From the NCBI GenBank assembly GCA_001314715.1, contig LJSV01000006.1, positions 140,752-204,751 of the forward strand: a DNA stretch of 64,000 bases, written 5' to 3'. Shown here in pieces: positions 59,204 through 64,000 of the stretch (position 1 is the stretch's first letter; each line of letters opens with the position of its first letter). The DNA is from Rhodobacteraceae bacterium HLUCCA12 (GTDB taxonomy: Bacteria; Pseudomonadota; Alphaproteobacteria; Rhodobacterales; Rhodobacteraceae). The translations under genes were made by a program, and so were the position numbers. Under the pieces are notes generated by a model. The model saw only the letters and a list, made by a program, of their open reading frames with translations, did not search any database and had not been told where the DNA came from.

Positions 59204-59587
59204 TCAGGCGGCGATCAGAGTGATGATGGTTAGAACCACCGATCCGCCGATCACGATCCAGTTGTTGCGCTGGGTCTTGGTCAGGTCAAAGCCGCGCCCG
59301 GCATCCCAGAACAGGTGCCGGATGCCGTTGCAGAAATGATACCACAACGCCCAGAGCGAGCCGACCATCACCAGCGTCCCGAGCCACGAGGTCAGCAACC
59401 AGTCGGCGGCAGCGAAGTATTCGGGCGAATACACCGCAGCGACGAACCACCACACGATCAGGACCGCGGCCAGCACCATGCCGACGCCGGTGATCCGGTG
59501 CAGGATCGAGAGTTTGGCGGTCAGTGGAAGCCGATAGATCGACAGGTGGGGGGAGAGCGGCCGGTTGCCCCGGTTCACATCAGCCAT
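59204..59587 (-). CDS. sdhC: Succinate dehydrogenase cytochrome b556 subunit
   Basis: The product is 127 aa. RPLSPHLSIYRLPLTAKLSILHRITGV is the classic SdhC start (shown here as family text), with a later WYHFCNGIRHLFWD haem-ligand helix. It is the first gene of the sdh run. The ATG at 59587 is chosen; longer frame upstream reaches the promoter region. The 221-base gap before it holds a paired palindrome, likely its control region. Confidence 0.93.
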   Translation of the reverse strand: MADVNRGNRPLSPHLSIYRLPLTAKLSILHRITGVGMVLAAVLIVWWFVAAVYSPEYFAAADWLLTSWLGTLVMVGSLWALWYHFCNGIRHLFWDAGRGFDLTKTQRNNWIVIGGSVVLTIITLIAA

Positions 59588-59728
59588 GATCGTTCCCTCT
59601 CTTCTTGGCGGACCCGGCGCAAGGCCGGCTGGCTTTGTCGCGATCAATAGCGTTTTTTTCGGCCAAGTCACGCGCTCTGTTCAAGGAAAACCCGCACAAG
59701 GCGCGTTGCAGTCGAAAAAATTGCTCAC

Positions 59729-59757
59729 GTGATCACACAAAGTTTTCTTGTGATCAC
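59729..59757. promoter_or_regulatory. Twin GTGATCAC palindromes upstream of sdhC
   Basis: GTGATCAC occurs at 59729-59736 and 59750-59757, each self-palindromic, 21 bases apart (two helical turns). With flanking bases they form an inverted repeat (GTGATCACA, TGTGATCAC). It lies 142 bases before the sdhC start, in the gap after mch, and fits an operator for a dimeric regulator bound twice on one face. Regulator unknown. Confidence 0.5.
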
Positions 59758-59808
59758 ATGATTGCGGTATCAGCATCGGTGCTCGCGGCCCATTCGCAAG
59801 AGCCCGGA

Positions 59809-60831
59809 TCAGGCCGGGATCAGCGCCCAACAGTCCAGATCCAGCAACACCTCGGGCAGGTACTTTCCGCTCTCGTCCTTCAGCGCGCCGGGCGTGCCGC
59901 GGGTGGCGACCAGCCGCAACCGCAGCGCGCCGACCCCCGGTGCCTGGGTTTCGGCCTTGTCCAGCACCTCGGACCAGGCGCGGACCGTATCGCCGGCAAA
60001 ACAGGGGTTGGCATGGGCGCCCCCGTTCAAGGCGACGATCATCTGCGCATTGGCCAGCCCGTTGAAGCTGAGCGCGCGCGCCAGGCTGATGACATGGCCG
60101 CCATAGATCAGCCGCTTGCCATCGTCGCGGTGGGTTGCGTCGAAATGGACCTTGGCGGTGTTCTGCCACAGCCGCGTGGCCATCATGTGTTCGGCCTCTT
60201 CGATGGTGACGCCATCGACATGGTCGATCACCTCGCCGATCTGATAGTCGCCCAGCCGATATGGTTCGCCTGAACGCGTGAAGTCATATCCCCTGAACGT
60301 CAGGCCGGGCGGCACGACCAGATCTTCGGCCCGCACCGCAGGTTTCAGCGCCGGAACAACCGTTTCCGGGGCGGGCGTGTCGCGCTGTTTGCGCACCATC
60401 ACCCAGCGGACATAGCTCATCACCGCCTCGCCATGCTGGTTGCGCCCGGTGGTGCGCACCCAGACAACGCCGGTCTTGCCGTTCGAATTCTGTTTCAGCC
60501 CGATCACCTCGGAGTCCGAGGTCAGGGTATCGCCCGGCCAGACCGGGTTCAGCCACCGCCCCTCGGCATAGCCCAGGTTGGCCACCGCGTTCAGGCTGAT
60601 CTCGGGCACGGTCTTGCCGAAAACCGTGTGAAAGACGATCAGATCGTCCAGCGGGCTTTGCCGCAGCCCACAGGCGCGCGCGAATTCATCCGAGGAATAG
60701 AGCGCGCCGCGCGCCGGATAGAGGGCGTGATAGAGCGCGCGCTCGCCTCCGGTCAGGGTGCGGGGCACGGCATGACGGATCACCTGGCCGATGCTGTAAT
60801 CTTCAAAGAAATTGCCGCTGTTCGTCTTCAT
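59809..60831 (-). CDS. mch: Mesaconyl-CoA hydratase (2-methylfumaryl-CoA hydratase)
   Basis: The product is 340 aa, two MaoC-type hotdog halves. It hydrates mesaconyl-CoA to beta-methylmalyl-CoA in the ethylmalonyl-CoA pathway of acetate assimilation. Support: MaoC segments YALNPVWPGDTL-like (WLNPVWPGDTLTS), GGHVISLARALSFNGLAN, and the neighbourhood (mcl2, sdh, mdh) which matches Rhodobacter as I remember it. Length agrees with that family. Confidence 0.85.
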   Translation of the reverse strand: MKTNSGNFFEDYSIGQVIRHAVPRTLTGGERALYHALYPARGALYSSDEFARACGLRQSPLDDLIVFHTVFGKTVPEISLNAVANLGYAEGRWLNPVWPGDTLTSDSEVIGLKQNSNGKTGVVWVRTTGRNQHGEAVMSYVRWVMVRKQRDTPAPETVVPALKPAVRAEDLVVPPGLTFRGYDFTRSGEPYRLGDYQIGEVIDHVDGVTIEEAEHMMATRLWQNTAKVHFDATHRDDGKRLIYGGHVISLARALSFNGLANAQMIVALNGGAHANPCFAGDTVRAWSEVLDKAETQAPGVGALRLRLVATRGTPGALKDESGKYLPEVLLDLDCWALIPA

Positions 60832-60856
60832 CGCAGTCTCCGTCCGGCCGACGCCG

Positions 60857-61060
60857 TCATTGTTCGCCCAGCCTGGTGTCGGGGCTGTAGGTGCCGGGCA
60901 CTTCCTTGGTCACGGCCTGGGCGCAGCGCATCACGCCGCGCGCGGCATCAAAGGTCATGCTGGGCGATCCGTGCAGCACCCAGCCCTTGTTCAGCGCCAG
61001 CGTCACCTTGTGGCAGAAGTCCGACGTGTCGTCCTCGGTCAGCAGCCGATAGAGTTTCAT
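60857..61060 (-). CDS. DUF1737 small protein
   Basis: The product is 67 aa. LYRLLTEDDTSDFCHKVTLAL and NKGWVLHGSPSMTFD resemble DUF1737, a domain of unknown function often met as a tail in larger proteins. Here it is free-standing, between mch and the NnrU-family gene, three bases after the latter. Co-transcription is likely. Confidence 0.75.
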   Translation of the reverse strand: MKLYRLLTEDDTSDFCHKVTLALNKGWVLHGSPSMTFDAARGVMRCAQAVTKEVPGTYSPDTRLGEQ

Positions 61061-61063
61061 GTC

Positions 61064-61615
61064 TCACCCATAGGGCCAGACGCCCAGCCAGATATGAACG
61101 GTTCCAATCAGCCACAGGCCGACGAGCGCGAGGACGACGGCGATCGCTTCGCTGATCCAACTGGCGGGCGCGGGGCGCTGCCAGTCCCGCTGGGCGCGGT
61201 TGATCAGGATTACTGCAACCACCGCCCAGGCCAGCAGCCCGCCAAACAGGACGACCCCCGCCAGGCTGCCTTTAACCAGAAGATGCGCCAGCGCCCAGGT
61301 CTTGACCGCGGTCAGCTGCGGATGGCGGATCACGCGGGTGATCCGTGTCTTCAGCACCGAGGCCGCGAAAAGATAGATCGCCAGCAGCATCAACAGGTTG
61401 TTGAGATGGATCAGAAAGGACGGAGGCGTCCACAGATGGACATATTCGGCCCAGCGATAGCCCAGCACCATCAGCACGATCGACGCCAGAACCGCGACCG
61501 CAACCAGACCCTTGCCGGCCTCGCCCATGGCTGCGCGGCGTTCTGGTGCGAGCCGTTTGAACAGATGTGCGCCGGCCCAAAGGGCGACGCCAAGGATCAG
61601 AACGATATAGCCCAT
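61064..61615 (-). CDS. NnrU-family membrane protein
   Basis: The product is 183 aa with about five to six membrane helices and the NnrU-type start GYIVLILGVALWAGAHLFKR. The family was named in denitrification clusters, but many members, like this one, lie elsewhere and their role is unknown. It starts one base after the mcl2 stop. Confidence 0.8.
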   Translation of the reverse strand: MGYIVLILGVALWAGAHLFKRLAPERRAAMGEAGKGLVAVAVLASIVLMVLGYRWAEYVHLWTPPSFLIHLNNLLMLLAIYLFAASVLKTRITRVIRHPQLTAVKTWALAHLLVKGSLAGVVLFGGLLAWAVVAVILINRAQRDWQRPAPASWISEAIAVVLALVGLWLIGTVHIWLGVWPYG

Positions 61616-61616
61616 G

Positions 61617-62489
61617 TCACATAGCCTTCTGCAATTGCGCGATCGCCTCGGCCCGTGCCAGCACTTGCCGGGCTGTCACAATATGCAGATTCTCGACGAT
61701 CTTGCCATCCACCACGGCCACGCCCTGACCCTTGGCCGTGGCTTCGTCGAATGCCGCGATCTGGCGCCGCGCCAGGTCGATCGCGGCCTCGTCGGGGGCA
61801 AAGACGGTGTTGGCGATGTCCAGCTGCGCGGGGTGGATCAGGGTCTTGCCGTCGAAACCCAGGTCGCGCCCCTGTTCGCATTCGGCGCGCAATCCGTCCT
61901 CATCCTTGAAGGCATTATAGACGCCATCCACCGCAACCAGCCCATGGGCCCGCGCGGCCATCAGACACGCCTGCAACGCATATTGCAGCGGCAACCGGTC
62001 GGCCCGAAACCGGCACCCCAGTTCCTTGGCCAGGTCGTTGGTGCCCATGACGAACCCCGCCATGCGCGGTGCGGCGGCGATCGCGGCGGCGTTGAAAACC
62101 CCTTGCGGCGTTTCCATCATGGCCCAGATGCGGGTCTCGGATGTCTCGGCGCGGGCATCCAGCTCGTCGGCCAGTGCCTGCACATCCGAGGCGGCATTCA
62201 CTTTCGGCAGCAAGATCGCCTCGGGCCGGGCAGCGGCAATGACCTCCAGATCGGCATTGCCCCAGGGCGTATCGAATCCGTTGATCCGCACCAGCTTGGC
62301 GCGGGGTCCGAAATCGGCCGTGGCCAGCGTGTCAGCCAGCAGCCTGCGCGCGGCTGCCTTCTCGTCCACCGCGACCGCGTCTTCCAGATCAAAGATGATC
62401 GCATCGGCGGCCAGGCCGCGCGCCTTCTCCATCGCGCGCTCGCGTGAGCCGGGGATATACAGCACAGAACGAAAAGGGCGGCTGTCCAT
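61617..62489 (-). CDS. mcl2: (3S)-malyl-CoA thioesterase, HpcH/HpaI citrate-lyase-like
   Basis: The product is 290 aa. RSVLYIPGSRERAMEKARG, IFDLEDAVAVDEK, MMETPQGVFN and GFDGKTLIHPAQ are the conserved acidic and metal-binding segments of the citrate lyase beta family. In Rhodobacter sphaeroides the short homologue (Mcl2) beside mch and mdh hydrolyses (3S)-malyl-CoA to malate, whereas the longer Mcl1 is the lyase; length and place here fit Mcl2. The frame is open far upstream but the ATG at 62489 gives the family start. Divergent from mdh. Confidence 0.8.
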   Translation of the reverse strand: MDSRPFRSVLYIPGSRERAMEKARGLAADAIIFDLEDAVAVDEKAAARRLLADTLATADFGPRAKLVRINGFDTPWGNADLEVIAAARPEAILLPKVNAASDVQALADELDARAETSETRIWAMMETPQGVFNAAAIAAAPRMAGFVMGTNDLAKELGCRFRADRLPLQYALQACLMAARAHGLVAVDGVYNAFKDEDGLRAECEQGRDLGFDGKTLIHPAQLDIANTVFAPDEAAIDLARRQIAAFDEATAKGQGVAVVDGKIVENLHIVTARQVLARAEAIAQLQKAM

Positions 62490-62510
62490 GATTCTCTCCC
62501 GTGAAACTTT

Positions 62511-62522
62511 GTTGCGCGCAAC
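62511..62522. promoter_or_regulatory. Perfect palindrome in the mcl2-mdh gap, possible operator
   Basis: GTTGCGCGCAAC is a perfect 12-base palindrome, 22 bases before the mcl2 start, in the 213-base divergent gap shared with mdh. It may be an operator for the mcl2 operon. No regulator gene is nearby. Confidence 0.35.
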
Positions 62523-62603
62523 CCACCATTTTCCGACATTAACCGCAAGCGCAAATCGCTGCATTGCAGAGAAGACGCGCGACCTCTCGCATGGTAGCGG
62601 TAA

Positions 62604-63665
<1,062 letters not shown>

Positions 63666-63689
63666 TTGCGAACGACTCAGCGCGACACG

Positions 63690-63717
63690 AAACAGCGGCC
63701 CAAACGGGCCGCTGTTT
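63690..63717 (+). terminator. Intrinsic terminator after mdh
   Basis: AAACAGCGGCCC and GGGCCGCTGTTT form a perfect 12-base stem with a four-base AAAC loop, 24 bases past the mdh stop, followed by CCGTTTT. It separates mdh from whatever is transcribed at the right edge. Confidence 0.85.
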
Positions 63718-64000
63718 CCGTTTTCGGGCGCTGATTCCGGGCCGGAGCCGCGGGTTCCCTGCATCTTGTGGTTCTCACGTTTCAGGACACTAACGGGTGT
63801 GGCCGCGTCGGCGGGTCGCCGCCGAAGAAAATAAGCTATATTTTCCAATGGCATACCAGAATTTCGTGCGATACGGCGCCGAAAATTCGACCCCCGTTGC
63901 TTTTTCCTCTTGCGGGTTTTTTGTGTGTCGCCTAGATAGCGCTTCACCGGCGGCGGGGACGTTGCTGTCAGGGGATGGCGGTTGTCCATTTCTGCGAATT
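63718..64000 (+). promoter_or_regulatory. Gene-free right edge; probable rRNA operon promoter and leader
   Basis: I see no coding sequence. TTGCGG (63910-63915) and TAGATA (63933-63938) are 17 bases apart, with AT-rich sequence upstream (63821-63845, including GAAAATA paired with TATTTTC) that could act as an UP element. The GC-rich stretch after the -10 looks like rRNA leaders of Rhodobacteraceae as I recall them. The -10 lacks T at its last position, as reported for CarD-dependent rrn promoters in Rhodobacter. No 16S sequence is reached before the window ends, so this is unproven. Confidence 0.45.

Noticed and set aside
59721..59740. CACGTG beside the twin GTGATCAC repeats as parS
   Set aside because: Neither arm matches beyond the core; the GTGATCAC symmetry explains it better.
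62497..62512. CGTGAAAC upstream of mcl2 as parS
   Set aside because: Four mismatches to the 16-mer, including one in the invariant core.

Overview
The window reads as chromosomal DNA of a flagellated, GC-rich alphaproteobacterium of the Rhodobacteraceae (Rhodobacterales) type. Three things point there. The maf-aroE-coaE-dnaQ and hemJ-rho-mnmE-mnmG-rsmG-parA-parB blocks face away from each other, as around alphaproteobacterial origins. The flagellin is followed by flaF and flbT, which are alphaproteobacterial genes. The right end joins sdhCDAB to mesaconyl-CoA hydratase, malyl-CoA thioesterase and malate dehydrogenase, the arrangement I remember from Rhodobacter. Genus and species cannot be told from the sequence alone. 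No transposase, integrase, CRISPR array or tRNA gene was seen.

0-12.6 kb is a Wzy-type polysaccharide locus. It encodes an exported SGNH-like protein, an exported glycoside-hydrolase-like protein, four glycosyltransferases (GT2, GT4, GT2, WecG/GT26), a Wzx flippase, a Wzz-like chain-length regulator, a CpsD-like ATPase that has lost its P-loop lysine, and a Wzy-like polymerase. An isopentenyl-diphosphate isomerase gene lies among them.

12.8-25.3 kb is a tight four-gene cassette: an iterative-looking type I PKS (KS-AT-KR-DH-ACP-TE), a GT2 glycosyltransferase, an NRPS initiation protein (formyltransferase, partial condensation domain, adenylation domain split by a luciferase-like monooxygenase, carrier domain) and an Sfp/EntD-type phosphopantetheinyl transferase. 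Joins overlap or are 1 base apart. The set could make an N-formylated aminoacyl-polyketide that is glycosylated or attached to the neighbouring exopolysaccharide. This is the best candidate for an undescribed system here.

25.3-41.1 kb is conserved core sequence around a probable replication origin. A 339-base AT-rich gap between maf and hemJ (29197-29535) is the oriC candidate. Five parS-like sites (24755, 28267, 32673, 34571, 38033) flank it, and parA/parB lie at 35.2-36.9 kb. hemW, rdgB, rph, hrcA and grpE follow.

41.1-48.5 kb carries mutS, maeB, ubiE and ubiB. 48.6-54.9 kb is a flagellar block (flgD, fliK, a FlgJ-type rod-binding protein, a FlgN-like protein, flagellin, flaF, flbT, a DUF1217 protein), with a hairpin in the flagellin leader that FlbT could act on. 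55.0-63.7 kb holds central carbon metabolism: sdhCDA-(glycosyltransferase)-sdhB, mch, a DUF1737 gene, an NnrU-family gene and mcl2 on the minus strand, with mdh divergent. The last 300 bases have no gene and resemble an rRNA operon promoter and leader running off the right edge.
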